A stretch of 64,000 bases of DNA, from assembly GCA_949825065.1 (NCBI GenBank), contig OX463849.1, positions 44,767,561 to 44,831,560 on the forward strand, read 5' to 3'. How positions within the stretch are numbered: position 1 is the stretch's first letter; every line of letters begins with the position of its first letter. Below are positions 25,305-39,732 of this stretch, piece by piece. A program made the translations under genes and the position numbers. The stretch comes from Odontocerum albicorne (Eukaryota; Arthropoda; Insecta; Trichoptera; Odontoceridae). A model generated the notes under the pieces. The model was given only the letters and a program-made list of their open reading frames with translations. It was not told the origin of the DNA and did not search any database.

Positions 25305-25356
25305 GCTTGGCTCCTCCTTTCCCCAGACCTTTTCCTCCCTTGCCTCTTCCGGTCAT
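25305..25356 (-). pseudogene. H4: Histone H4 stub, 17 codons (unit II)
   Basis: Only the first 17 codons of H4 ([17 protein letters not shown]) remain before the A3 5' end. No histone fold is left. The divergent promoter with H3 is intact, so a chimeric H4-A3 transcript could start here. Confidence 0.95.
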
Positions 25357-25484
25357 GTTGAATTTCGGTGCTGGTTAGTTAGTTTGATACCGTCAGAGAG
25401 CGGACTAATGTCTTCGACGACCTCTCTCACTTGCGTTCTGAAATCGGAATGGTGACGCTAGCGCAATTTTTCTGTATTTTATAG

Positions 25485-26042
<558 letters not shown>

Positions 26043-26099
26043 ATAGTCGCGTGAGCGATAATTTATTGTTACTGCAGAAAACACACACGCACATCAAAA

Positions 26100-26115
26100 G
26101 GCCCTTTTCAGGGCC
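26100..26115 (+). terminator. histone mRNA 3' stem-loop of H3 (unit II)
   Basis: GGCCCT-TTTC-AGGGCC, 58 bp after the stop. Confidence 0.95.
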
Positions 26116-26283
26116 GCAAATTGTTTTTTTTTTTAGATATTATTATTGTTTTAGATATCGCGAGAGGTCGTTCTTCTCCTCGGCCGGCAGCATATTTTTA
26201 ATCATCGGTAATTGATTAAACATTTTGCATTTCAACTTTTTACAATAATAACAAAACAACACGAACATCTCGTTGTGTGTCAA

Positions 26284-27940
<1,657 letters not shown>

Positions 27941-28046
27941 ACAGACAGTACCACCACCTGTTTACCGTGCGCTGAGCGACACGCGCTCGCTCGCTCACTC
28001 ACTCGTATTATCAAAAGATTTATATAATCGCCAATATATATTTGTT

Positions 28047-28062
28047 GGCCCTGAAAAGGGCC
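28047..28062 (-). terminator. histone mRNA 3' stem-loop of H2A (unit II)
   Basis: Minus-strand GGCCCT-TTTC-AGGGCC downstream of the H2A stop. Confidence 0.95.
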
Positions 28063-28135
28063 TTTTGTTTATATTATACAATAGATGCCATCTTCTTCTT
28101 TCCCTCCGCTGGCTCGCCGCCGACCATCGCGATCT

Positions 28136-28858
<723 letters not shown>

Positions 28859-28996
28859 ATGCCGCCCAAGACGAGTGGAAAGGCCGCCAAGAAGTCCGGC
28901 AAGGCCCAGAAGAACATCTCAAAGGGTGACAAGAAGAAGACCAAGCGAAGGAGGAAGGAATCGTACGCCATCTACATCTACAAGGTGCTGAAGCAG
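28859..28996 (+). pseudogene. H2B: Histone H2B truncated at codon 46 (unit II)
   Basis: The first 46 codons ([17 protein letters not shown]... to KVLKQ) match the intact H2B at 47,109. At 28,997 the sequence switches to the interior of a family B element ORF1, and the H2B frame stops 7 codons later (29,018-29,020). The fold after alpha1 is lost. No H2B sequence reappears after the element. Confidence 0.97.
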
Positions 28997-28998
28997 AG

Positions 28999-30135
28999 TA
29001 CGCGTGCCTCCGGGAGGTAACGGAAGAGGCACCTTGCGTAACGCGCAGGGTACACTCTAAATCGAAAATACCGCCGGTGGTTATCACTCTCGGCGAGTTA
29101 ACCCACGGAAATCTAATTGGCCTGATCCGTGAGAACGCGAAAGGCCAATTTGAGGTGAAATACACCGGGAAGGGGACCGCGAAAATCACGGTCCATTCCG
29201 TCGAGGATCACGACGCCCTCGTAAAGGGACTCGATACCGAGGAAAAAGAATTCCACACGTTCACCAAGGTGGACGAGAAGACCAAAAGGTCAGTAATCCG
29301 GGGACTACCAGATATTCCCACGGAAGAGATCGCCGCCGATCTCGCCGCGCAGGGATTCCCTGCGCAAAAAGTCGTCAAAATGACGACCAAGACAGGCGCG
29401 CCCATGTACCTTGCCCATTTTGGGAAGGTTACCGACATGGGTAAGCTCAAGGTGACTCTGAGGTTCCTCTGCTACTGCAGAGTGACCCTCGTTAAATACC
29501 GACCCAAGAAAGGTCTCGGTACGCAGTGCTTCCGGTGCCAGTCACTGGGGCACGCTTCAACGAACTGTCACCATCGAGCCCGATGCGTCAAGTGCACCGA
29601 GTTCCACCTGACAGCCGAGTGTCCCAAGACAAAGGAGACACCGGCCACGTGCGCAAATTGCGGTGGAAACCATCCCGCAAATTACTCGAAATGCCCGACA
29701 AGGCAAGCGTACGCGGAGTCAATCGCCCGCCGGATGGCACCGCGTGTGACACCGGGTCGCTCATGGAGCGGCGTCGTGACGGGCGCGGGAAAGACGCTCC
29801 CCACCCAAATTAACCAGGCCGCCGCGCGGAACGCCCGCGCTTCGCAGCCTATCGCTGGCGCAAACGCTCACGAAGCCGCGCAACACGCGAATACCCAACA
29901 TCAGAACGCGCAGCGTGAAAACTACGCCCACCCGAGAGATCCAAGGAACGGTCGCCGACCACCGCTGCTGCCGACTCCTGAACCCGCTGGACCGCACCAC
30001 ATGGGCGGTGAGATGGCTGAGCTGGCCCAGATCGTTCGTCTGCTCATGCAGATGGGGCCGAGGCTGGCACAATGCAGGGACAAAATTGAGAAGGCGTTTC
30101 TCATCGTCGAACTAATGGAACAGCTCAATGGCTAG
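28999..30135 (+). pseudogene. ORF1 of B1 (Gag-like), N-terminally truncated
   Basis: Open from the break to the stop at 30,135; first internal Met at 29,077 region. It keeps the PRE_C2HC-like domain (VIRGLPDIPTEEIAADLAAQ, KVVKMTTKTGAPMYLAHFG) and three CCHC knuckles (CFRCQSLGHASTNC; CVKCTEFHLTAEC; CANCGGNHPANYSKC). It ends in MEQLNG, overlapping ORF2 by 8 nt (ATGGCTAG). Confidence 0.88.
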
Positions 30136-32916
30136 GATGGGGGCCCCGACCAGCGCGTCATCCTCCCGCGGGGAAATCAGAGCCCTCACCTGGAACGCCA
30201 GGGGACTCTACAACAAGGCAGACGAACTCACGCTTCTGATCGGTGAGAAAAACATTGACATATTATTCATTACAGAAACTTTGCTTAATCCAAACAAACA
30301 CCTGAGAATACCCGGCTACTCCCTGTACCGAAATGATCGCGGCACCAGGGAGGAGGCACGGCGATCCTCATTAGAGAAACTATACCACATACACTCTTAT
30401 CGGATCCCATCTGGATCGCTCTGGAAGCGACTGCGGTCAGACTAGAAACTGACAGCAATCCGATAACACTCATAGCAGCATATTGCAGGCCGCAAACTAA
30501 GCTTGAAACTCGGGATCTAGGGAAGGCATTCGCGATGGGGCCGCGGGTCATACTGGCTGGCGACCTCAACGCGAAGCACTCCTCGTGGAGCCAGGGTTGT
30601 GAGAATGGAAACGGAAAAACACTCTTCAATCACATAGAATCGACTCACCACACATTACACCACCCCGACAAGCCTACTCGATACGGAGCGAGGGGGCATA
30701 GGCCGTCCACCCTCGACCTGGTGATCGAAAAGGGTCACGCGGGGGTTGCCGGAATGGAAGTGATAAATGCACTTTCATCGGACCACCTCCCGGTGTACTT
30801 CACCATAGGGGAGCGCGTCACCTGCCCCCCGAGGACGGTGTACGACTACCAGGGTGCGGACTGGGCGGGCTACAAGACGCACATAAATACACAGTTATAC
30901 TTAACATCATCCACTTTTAAGTCGCCGGAGGAAATAGATGACGCGGTAAACACACTAACGCACATCATCGAAGAGGCTCGTGATACCTACATACCACTTA
31001 AAAATGTCACTCCACACCGTGTCAAACTTCCGCCGGAAATCATCACACTCATCCAAATAAAGAACAGGCTCCAGAAACACTACAGAGGTACACGCCACCC
31101 CGTAGATAAAGCAGCGTTAAACTCACTGCGGAACGAAATCAAAAAACATATTAGGGAACACAAAAATACCACTTGGGACACAAAGCTAAAGGACATCAAA
31201 CCAGGGGCAGACACTCTTTGGAAGATCGCAAAGGGAATAAGGAAGCGACACGAAGACATACCACCACTCATCACCTCCACCCATACTGCCACATCACACG
31301 AAGAGAAGGCAAACGCACTAGCAGACGCATACGAGCACACTTACACATTAACATCGCACTATCGTGACTCAGACGCAGACCGCACAGTACAAGAATCACT
31401 CGACGAATTCAACACTCGTTCCGCAGACATCGCACGGCAAGAATACACGCTCGCTACACCGGCGGAAGTACAAAAAATCATTAAAGCCCTCAAAAATAAT
31501 AAAGCACCAGGTTTAGACCATTTACACAATACACTGATTAAGCACATTCCGACACGCGCAATCATACAATTAGTTAAAATATTTAACGCGTGCCTACACA
31601 CCGGTCATTTCCCATCCAGGTGGAAAATGGCCGTAATAGTACCGATACACAAGCCGAACAAGGACAAAAATAACCCATCCAGCTACAGACCCATAAGCCT
31701 CCTCCCGGTACTTGGAAAAGTCCTGGAGAAGGTGATACTGAACAGGTACACTCCATATCATACCCAGCACGACACTCTACAACACGAGCAATTCGGATTT
31801 AGAACACAGCACTCCACCGTTCACCAACTCACCCGCGTGGCCGAGGACGTGTCGATGGGATTTAATATGAATTATTACACAGGCATGGTCCTGTTGGACC
31901 TGGAAAAGGCCTTCGACACGGTCTGGCACGACGGGCTAATACACAAGCTGATTAAGACGGGCACGCCGTCTTACATCATAGGGATTCTCCGCTCCTACCT
32001 ATCCGAACGACAATTCGTCGTTCGGGTGAGCGGGAGGCTCTCCACCCCCAGAAACATCCCAATGGGAGTGCCCCAGGGCAGCCTGATCGGACCGCACCTG
32101 TTTACTCTGTTCACACACGATATTCCGGTACCGGAAAATTGCTCCGTCGCCCTTTTCGCGGATGACGCAGCTTGTTACGCGCGATCCGCATGCCCCATCA
32201 GGGCAAGTAGTTACCTCCAGAGGGCCTTGGATACCTTGGCAAAATACTATCGAAAGTGGCGCCTAAAGATCAACGACGGCAAGACAGAGGCGGTCATGTT
32301 CACAAAACGGGTGGTGGGCAGCCTCCCCCTCTTGAGGATGGGTAACAGCGCTGTGGAATGGCGTAAGTCGGTTAAATATCTCGGGGTCCACATGGACTCC
32401 AAACTATCGTGGCGGCTTCACACTGATGAAGCCAGAAAGAAGGCATTCGCAGCCTTCGCAGCGCTGAGACCCATCTTCAGCCGAAATTCCTTCTTATCCC
32501 GGAAAAACAAACTACTGGTGTATAAACTCATAGTGCGACCGGTAATTACGTACGCGGCACCCGTCTGGAGCAGCGCTCCAGATCAGATCTACAGTAAGCT
32601 CCAGCCGGCACAGAACAAAGCATTCAAAATTATCTATAAGACAATGCCGGGCGCAAGTCTTAAAAAGATACACCAGAGAACGAAAGAGTACTCCATCAAG
32701 GAATACTGCCACAAAATGACACTAGACTTTTACAGTAAAATACATTTAAACTCGCACTCAAACCCGCTCATCGCAAAACTCGGGTGTCATAAGAGACTGA
32801 TGAACTGCCTTTCAGATACAAACACAGACTCCCAAATCACATCATCCTCAGCCGATCGGAACCGGAGAGAGATCTCGACCAAGTTGCAAGGAGAGGGCCA
32901 GGGAGGACAAGCGTAA
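30128..32916 (+). pseudogene. ORF2 of B1, two frameshifts
   Basis: Starts MARMGAP. It loses one base near 30,345 relative to B2 (frame lost after YRNDR) and another near 32,803, which changes the C-terminal ~35 residues. Endonuclease motifs TWNARG, TET, GDLNAKH and SDH and reverse transcriptase motifs VPQG and FADD are all present across the frames. Otherwise very close to B2, so decay is recent. Confidence 0.92.
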
Positions 32917-33935
32917 CGGGGCCTTCATAACTAGCACGCTACATACTCAAATTCGCTAAATTATAAAGTCACAGACAACCCGATACTGCCCAGCGTTTAA
33001 CTTTTCAGATCCAGAGGAGCGGCCGGGGCGCGACACGACACGCCACCGGGACCGTGGGGCGGTACGCGGCTGAAGGCGAAAATCAAGAGGGGCGAGCCAA
33101 CGCCTCGGACTTCGAGTCACACTATACACACTACAACACTCACACTCTACAAACAAACCGAATGTGTTAATATCACAGAACGGTAGAGCACAGAGGTTCC
33201 TCTGAAGCTCGACTTCCCTCGGTGAGTTTTCTACGGTTTCCTCACCGGATATGTCTTCAATACATATGCAAATGCGGGGAAGCTCCAATCGCACAGGCCG
33301 TAGCCGACACCTTCCCATCCCCACACTCCACACCTACACTTGATAATATAAATTTATGTAATTATTCCCCTTAGATGCCTAGCAGAGTTCTTCTCATTCC
33401 CTCCGCAAGTCTACAGTCCCTCAGACGGTAGAACACCTAGCAAAGTAAATGATAAAAAGCAAAGAAAGCTCGCTTAGCCACGCCGCATCTTCGCGCCTTC
33501 TTCACCGTCTTCTTCTTCGCCGTCTCCGTCTTCAACATCGTCACCCCAACTCCACCGTCTTCACCATCGTCGCTTCACTGAGACCCCCGGGAGGGGCGGG
33601 AGGACGCCAAACCTGAACTGCGCCACCGGGGCCTCTGACATGAGCTGCCGTACCCCTTTGAGGATAGTCACCATGCCCAACTATGGTTGAATTAATTCAA
33701 ATTTAAAAGAAAGAGAGAGAAAACAAAGGCTCAGTGAGCCTAAAAACAAAAAGGAAATTATTACACAAATACTTAATATAAGTATACTCATATAAATAAC
33801 ACAATCACACAGATGACACAACAGTGGAAAAGGTATTCCCTCAAATCACTGACAAAAAGATCGATGACGCAGTCAAATGCGCACGTGTTAAAAAATTCAA
33901 TAAAAGTAAAAAGAACTAGTTTCATTCATTCAAAT
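32917..33935 (+). other. 3' UTR of B1
   Basis: About 1 kb homologous to the B2 3' UTR (58,563-59,561 reversed): shared blocks include the rRNA-unrelated 'cggggcgcgacacgacacgcc' region and the terminal 'acacaacagtggaaaaggta' block. No gene. Confidence 0.8.
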
Positions 33936-34116
33936 CACCTTCTCAGTTCACTCTGCCTACTGTGTTTTACTTGCGATCATCTAGTAGCTGCCTAAGAGGA
34001 ACTCTTCACCCTGCTACTTTTTTACCGATCTACGACTTTGAATGTGAGCTGAATTCTCCGAGCATTGCGCAGCAGCCATCCACCTATGATACAGTTCTTT
34101 GTACCGGTGCCGTACA
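33936..34116 (+). repeat. repeat X, plus copy
   Basis: Homologous in opposite orientation to 38,655-38,876 (shared 'ctcagttcactctgcctact...' and 'ctgaattctccgag' blocks). It begins exactly where B1 ends. Class unknown; the AATAAA-like start of the other copies and repeated occurrence suggest an LTR or its leader, but that is a guess. Confidence 0.6.
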
Positions 34117-34519
34117 GTAGTCTAATTGCGTATTTACTTGATCAGTTCAACGAATTGGGATTCTTCCTCTTGTGCGTCGTCCTCCAGTAACCACAAACCT
34201 CTCCAAACTGTCTCCTTGGCCACGAACAATGTGCCCTTACACCTTCTAGTAAACTTCAATAATCAAACTATTAAACAAAACCAATATTTCCCGATTGGAA
34301 TCAGATGCCTCGCATATACTCGTATATTGGAATATGAGTTGTGACTGGTGGCACAGACTATAGAGTGGACTACAAGCGTAACTAGGTGTACAGTTCGGCC
34401 ACAACGAGTAGCTTCGCGGTCTGCAGACCCGGTGACCGTAATGTGTTGCTGACCGAGCCATTTCAATACAGCACACGGCACCGCAACGTTCGACCGCAGG
34501 ACCGGATATCACTTACAAA
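34117..34519. other. unassigned
   Basis: No gene supported. Unique-looking sequence between repeat X and the hAT-like element. Confidence 0.35.
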
Positions 34520-35550
34520 CAGGGCTTCCAAACATTTTTAAACAGAAATCGGTTAACCGGTTATTTATGGACTATTTCAAAATAACCGAACCGGTAATTT
34601 TTATTTGGTTAACCGGTAAGATATAAAAAAAAAACATTTTTTTACTCAATCACATTATTTTTGCTATATTTTGGTGTAGCGTTTGGCCATAGCTTCAAAC
34701 GTGGCGGGTTATTTTTTATAACTATTTTAACTCCGACGGTCGGTTTTCTATCGTCAACTTTTTCTAATCCCAAACAGCAATTATAAATAAATTATTAATA
34801 TTGTTAGTATTCAGAATAAAGGTATTTTAAAAATATAAAAAAGAGATTTCGTGAACACAAATCCGCCTTAACAAATCCTCTAATTTATTCGGAAATGGCT
34901 TATCATTGTCACCGTGAAAACCATACTTTTTCTATCGATGATGCCAAATTCTTACATATCAGTAGTAACGGAAATAAATTGGACAAATTAGAGGCCCTAG
35001 AAATTTCTAAGTCAGTACATCGATCCGAACATCTGGTGAACAGTTATATCCCAAAAATCTATCCACTCTTGGCCGAAATCGTCCCATGCCTCCCTCACCC
35101 CTCAGCCCCCAGCCGTTGAAGCGTGTATATCGGTACCAGTTCGAACATAATTTAGTCTTGTTTGTGCTCCCCTGAAGATGAGGTGAAAGCATTGAAACCG
35201 GTAGGGTTATACCGTTACAAAAAAGTGGAATAAAGTGTTTGATAAAAATAAATTACAATAAATACATTCGTTGTTTGCACACATTCCTTAATTCTGTTAT
35301 AAATTTTATTGTCTTTAAAAAGTTTGAAGCGTTGAGATACCCTCAACCAATAAATAACAAAGCAATGCCCACCTGCAGAATAACGATTATATTATAAAGT
35401 GGTAGACAAAGGGCGGGTAATGCCCGTTGTATATTTGTTTAAAAAGTTTACTTTTTTATGTGTGTGTATTATCGCATAACCGGTTAATCGGTTTCATGGA
35501 TTATCGACAAAAACCAGTTTGTCGAATTAGGCGGATGATTGGAAGCCCTT
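34520..35550. mobile_element. non-autonomous hAT-like element
   Basis: Short terminal inverted repeats cagggcttccaa / ttggaagccct(t) bound 1,031 bp. Flanking 8-mers cttacaaa and cttctaag match at 5 of 8 positions and both fit the hAT nTnnnnAn pattern. Subterminal aaccggtt palindromes occur at both ends. There is no transposase; the interior carries a Penelope-like fragment. Confidence 0.7.
34895..35119 (+). pseudogene. Penelope-like C-terminal fragment inside the hAT-like element
   Basis: 74-aa frame MAYHCHRENHTFSIDDAKFL... resembles the C-terminal GIY-YIG-type region of Penelope-like elements (H-x-F, then K-L-x-x-L-E-A-L-E-I, then VN..IPKIYPLLAEIV). The downstream 'cctgaagatgagg...gaaaccggtag' also fits their 3' region. 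Confidence is limited by length. Confidence 0.5.
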
Positions 35551-35842
35551 CTTCTAAGTCTTCGTGAATGACAGTTCTTGGATACACCCAAAAACACTTG
35601 GCTACAGGTATATTAAAAATAATATTAGAGCTCGATTAAACATACTCTTATATAATACATCGATCAATAAGTCACGGGCCTAACTACTAAAACAACATTT
35701 GTTTGCCAAAATTCTTCTTTATTCATCAACATAGTCTCCTTCATAGATAATCCACCGCACTGACCCCGACAAACATATATTTCAATACCAAATAACATCA
35801 AATTGTAAACAAGAATTTACATATTAAATTACTAATATTATA
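35551..35842. other. unassigned
   Basis: AT-rich, includes 'ccccgacaaacatatatttcaatacc', loosely similar to 39,240-39,290. No gene. Confidence 0.35.
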
Positions 35843-36020
35843 CACACATAACAACAATTAAGAAACCAATCCCGATATGTTTTATGCTGACGCATACGTC
35901 TGATACAACTACCCTTAACAACTGCCGTTCGGGCCACAGAGTGCAGGGATGGATGGAGAGGAGTCCTCGGAGGCTGTCATGGGAGTCACGATACTCAGTC
36001 ATAAGCTACACGACAGGACG
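35843..36020 (+). repeat. repeat Y, copy 1
   Basis: Highly similar to 38,876-39,033 in the same orientation (shared 'cacacataacaacaattaag', 'catacgtctgatacaact', 'gatggatggagaggagtcct'). A shorter echo is at about 6,590. Unknown class, possibly LTR-derived. Confidence 0.65.
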
Positions 36021-36169
36021 ATGAAGATGTAGAACTGGCAAAATATGTGTATCGAGATAGGAAATTCTGACGGTCTGTCCTCTCTGCATACTCCAACAAG
36101 GAAACTGCATGGTTGTATGTAACTTAATTATTTTGTTGAAATGAGAAATTTTCTTTTATATGTATTATT

Positions 36170-36425
36170 TTCCTGAAGAACGTTTGGGTCGAAGTGTCAA
36201 GAAAGATGAAGTAGATCACTTAAGAAAGTTTGGGCATTTGGAACAAATGAATGAAGAATGATTAACAAAACAAGTAAACAGTGCAAGAATGGAACGCGTG
36301 GTAGAGGAAGACCATGAAAAATATGGTTTTATTAAAGGAATTATACTTTGAAAGAAGAAAATGTAAAAAATCAGAATAATTGTAAAGCTGACTCTCTCCC
36401 GTCTCTACGTACCCCGACAATTAAA
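36170..36425 (+). pseudogene. RTE-like LINE 3' remnant
   Basis: Broken frame with HLRKFGHLEQMNEE and a VEEDHEK-like segment, ending in 'ctctcccgtctctacgtaccccgaca', as in the other RTE-like tails. Confidence 0.6.
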
Positions 36426-36720
36426 CAGCGTGCGGGTTTGCATGTAAAAACATTTAATTTAAAAAAAAAATTACCGCTTTTCGTAAGAAAAAATCTAACT
36501 CCTTTTTTTAGGCAAATAAAAAAAAACTAAGCTATTATATAACAAGCCACAAAAGCAAACCCCGCACAACTTGAGTATAGTTTGAAAAATGTAAACAGCA
36601 ATATAAGTTATGTCATGTGCATGGAGGGAGAATCCATGTCTTATTATTTAGAAAACATTTGGTACAAATTCTATATTATTGATTCATATAACAAATTTTA
36701 TCCATTACTTTCCAAAACCA
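36426..36720. other. unassigned AT-rich spacer
   Basis: Nothing recognised. Confidence 0.35.
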
Positions 36721-36790
36721 ACAACTCCCGTGGCCTAGTCTTTCAGATGTTTGTCTTCAATCCGGGTTTCAGGTTCGATTCCCGATGGTA
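36721..36790 (+). repeat. degenerate tRNA-like SINE head
   Basis: cccgtggcctagt (A-box-like) and ggttcgattcccg (B box) in tRNA-like spacing; similar to the minus-strand copy at 3,514-3,586. Not a functional tRNA. Confidence 0.55.
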
Positions 36791-38284
36791 CCCAATAAAA
36801 TTTCCATGCATTTTTCTAAGTGAATACATTTCTACAGCATTTATTCGGCTCTTTTAAGTACTTTTTAACTTATATATTATTATGGAATATCATCTTAGCA
36901 GATATTGATACTGTCCGATTCGAGTATAAATGTTTTAGTTTTCCCAGTGACTTTGTTTCCTATCGCTACACACTGTTCGGTATTCCTAGTAACTCTTTCA
37001 GCATCTGAGAAAATACTACCTAAATAGAAAAAAATCTTCAACTTCCTAAAAAAAAAAAAGTTTTCGCTCTATCGTATAAGATAACATAAATATAGAATTA
37101 ACGAAAAATATAAAAAAATTGAATTTTATAGAGAAAGCGCAAGTAAGACTGCGTTAATCGCAGAGAGATGAAGAAAATATACGGCGCCAGTACTTTCAGT
37201 CACTCATTTGCTGCGGTTTCCCTCAGTGAGCACGAAGAAGGCCCCGTGAAGCCGTCGCGCTGTGACAGTTCCACCGACGCGGAGGTGACAGCGCGTGAAA
37301 GAGCAGATGCTAGGATTGCTCGCTCGTGACATAAGTCTTGCGGAAAATGTACCTCGCATCTTGCTTAAACCTCCAAAACGTCACTGCTTATAAGCGTGGA
37401 TGAATATGAAATATCATGTTACTTCTGGAAGTTCATGTGCCATAAATACAGAAGATAGAAGAATCGATGCTATTGAGATGTGGTGTTTGTAACAAGTGTT
37501 GTTGAAGATACCTTGGACTGCTATTCTAGATGAACTTCAAGTAACGGATAAACTTTCGATACATATCTTATTTTTTTATTTATTTATTACACATGACAGG
37601 AAGTATACATAATTTGCGAAAAGACAACAGGTAATTGAGTTTGGACATACAATTTTAATGGATCTGGGTTTGTTGCATTTCATTTGTCGTGTCCCCAGTA
37701 AACTAGGCTTTTGCCTGTATCTCACTGAGGATATTTAGCACGAAAAAATAAATCGATTCTTCTTTCCGATTTTCGATTACACAAAAACAAAACCGCCTCA
37801 TATCTCTGACACTTAGAAGTAGGCCATTTCACGCCACAGGACCAGCAAAGGCTTGAGTCTATCAAGATCATGATTGACAGTATTAAGTTGACGGTTTAAA
37901 GTGAACCAAGAAAAAAAAATGTTTGAAATTGTTATTTGCTATGGTGACAAATTAGTTATTAACAGAAGACTGAATTCAAAAATTCTTGCGTGGGCTGTCA
38001 AACAGACGCGTGACATTTTACTGAAGCAAGGGTACGGGGTACGACCCATCAAAGTAGGGAGATGGGAGAGAGAGGCTGGCGCAGCGGTGAAAGTGTTCGT
38101 GTGTACGCAGCGGGAGAGGTGACGGCAACAGCAATTAGCGGAGATCACGCTTCTCGGCTATTCATCGCGGAGAAAGTGACGAGAGATCAACGAGTTCGTA
38201 ACATTATAACTGATTTGCCGGCAAATAGGAAATTACATATATCTGACATTTGTTAAATCATAAAATCGGCGATGTTTTTTTTTA
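36791..38284. other. unassigned intergenic sequence
   Basis: About 1.5 kb. A less AT-rich patch at 37,150-37,340 and another at 38,020-38,180 have no recognised protein. No gene supported. Confidence 0.35.
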
Positions 38285-38490
38285 CTAAATTACTTCGCGT
38301 GAGAGGAAGACCAAGGAAAGTAAGAACGTTTGGATCAAGTGATTGATATTTTGAAAGAAGGAAATGTAGAAAGTCAGAAGTTGTATGGATGTTCAGGCGT
38401 CTAAGGATGTGTGTCGTGATATGGAAGTCTAGCGCTCTGTCCTCTCTGCCTACCCCGACAGGGTTATGACGTGATATGTATACTTTTGTG
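38285..38490 (+). pseudogene. RTE-like LINE 3' remnant
   Basis: Includes a RGRPRK-like segment (gtgagaggaagaccaaggaa) and the tail 'ctgtcctctctgcctacccc...gtgatatgtat'. This is the clearest of the RTE-like tails here. Confidence 0.65.
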
Positions 38491-38654
38491 AAGTACAAGT
38501 AGTTTGACCATGTAATGAGAGAACATAAATAAATCATATTGCAATTGAAAATACAAGGCAAATTGTCGAGTAAGAAAAATATACTAGTACCAGCTGAAAT
38601 GTTTAAGGGAGCGTTTCTACAACAGAATGAAATTCTTCAGAGCAGTCAAAGACG

Positions 38655-38876
38655 TAACAAAGATACTCATGATGGATACAAACTGTACGGCACAGGCACA
38701 AAGAACTGTAACATTGGTGGATACCTGCTGCTCGATACTCGGAGAATTCAGCACGCATTCAAAGGCGTAGATCGGTGAAAGGTAGCGGGGTGAAGAGATT
38801 CCTCTTAGGCAGGTAGTAGATGGTCGCAAGTAAAACACAGTAGGCAGAGTGAACTGAGAAGTGATTTATTTGGCTT
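38655..38876 (-). repeat. repeat X, minus copy
   Basis: Inverted homologue of 33,936-34,116, about 4.5 kb away. Confidence 0.6.
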
Positions 38877-39033
38877 TAAACACACATAACAACAATTAAG
38901 AAACCAATCCCAATATGTTTTATGATGACGCATACGTCTGATACAACTGCCGTTCGGGCCACAGAGTGCAGCGATGGATGGAGAGGAGTCCTCGGAGGCT
39001 ATCATGGGAGTCACGATGCTCAGTCATAAGCTG
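38876..39033 (+). repeat. repeat Y, copy 2
   Basis: Partner of 35,843-36,020. It abuts repeat X, so X and Y may be parts of one composite element. Confidence 0.65.
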
Positions 39034-39600
39034 AGTGACTGAGAGGGTGATTTATTTGGTCTTTGGCGCTTATGAGCGGCCAATCGCAAGCGCCTGTTTT
39101 CGCCTCTGCATGCGGTCACAACTCGCGAAATGTCACATTATTCGTAAGTTGCGCGCACGCAGAGGTCGGCCGTCCTGCGATATAGTCTCGCGATGACCGC
39201 GCATAAGTCTCATTTCCGTTGCGGTCGTGACGCAGCACGGACCCCAACAAACACAAAATATATCAATACAAATATCAACAGGGATTTATATATGTACAAG
39301 AAAACAAATGTCTCATGTTTAAGGCGGCGTATACGTTCGATATAGTCGCCGAGACTTCTCCCAGCTTTTACATACATTCCAACAAATACCCAAGAATCAA
39401 ATACAAAACAACAAGAAAATATATATTTCATATTTTAGGGTGACGCATACGTCCGATACACCAACCTTTATTGAGAGGGACAAATCTTAAGAACAAATAA
39501 GATTTTGCTAAATTTCACTAATCACGTCACATTTACACTAATACACATTTTTTAAATTGTGTAACTCACAAAAAAAAAATTAAATACTAATTATAACTGG
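39034..39600. other. unassigned, possible LTR-like block
   Basis: 39,040-39,240 is less AT-rich with several gcgc words, and its minus strand ends 'ccaaataaatcaccctctcag', the same start as repeat X. 39,240-39,470 echoes 35,756-35,900. No coding frame seen. Confidence 0.35.
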
Positions 39601-39604
39601 AGAT

Positions 39605-39732
39605 TATATGTGGAGAGACGACAAGGAAGACGTGAACCACCGACCGGATGGACTGATCAAGTCAGGAATGCAACGTGGTGTTCTTTGACGGCAATACTTC
39701 GAGAGATTTAAAGTAGCGAGAGGTGGAAAATT
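39605..39732 (+). pseudogene. LINE ORF2 C-terminal scrap
   Basis: Broken frame RRQGRREPPTRWTDQVRNATW resembles the basic C-terminus of insect LINE ORF2 ('GRPPTRWTDDI...'). It leads directly into the 34-bp tandem repeat, whose unit derives from the same coding tail. Confidence 0.45.

Larger units (their letters stand above)
28997..33935 (+). mobile_element. Jockey-like LINE B1, 5'-truncated, in H2B
   Basis: Plus-strand family B element starting within ORF1 (equivalent to codon ~61 of B2 ORF1), followed by ORF2 and a ~1-kb 3' UTR that ends near 33,935 in a cattcattc-type tail like that of B2. The 5' flank is H2B; the 3' flank is an unrelated repeat, so no target duplication is visible. Either the insertion caused a deletion or a later rearrangement (or misassembly) joined the two sides. 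Confidence 0.9.
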
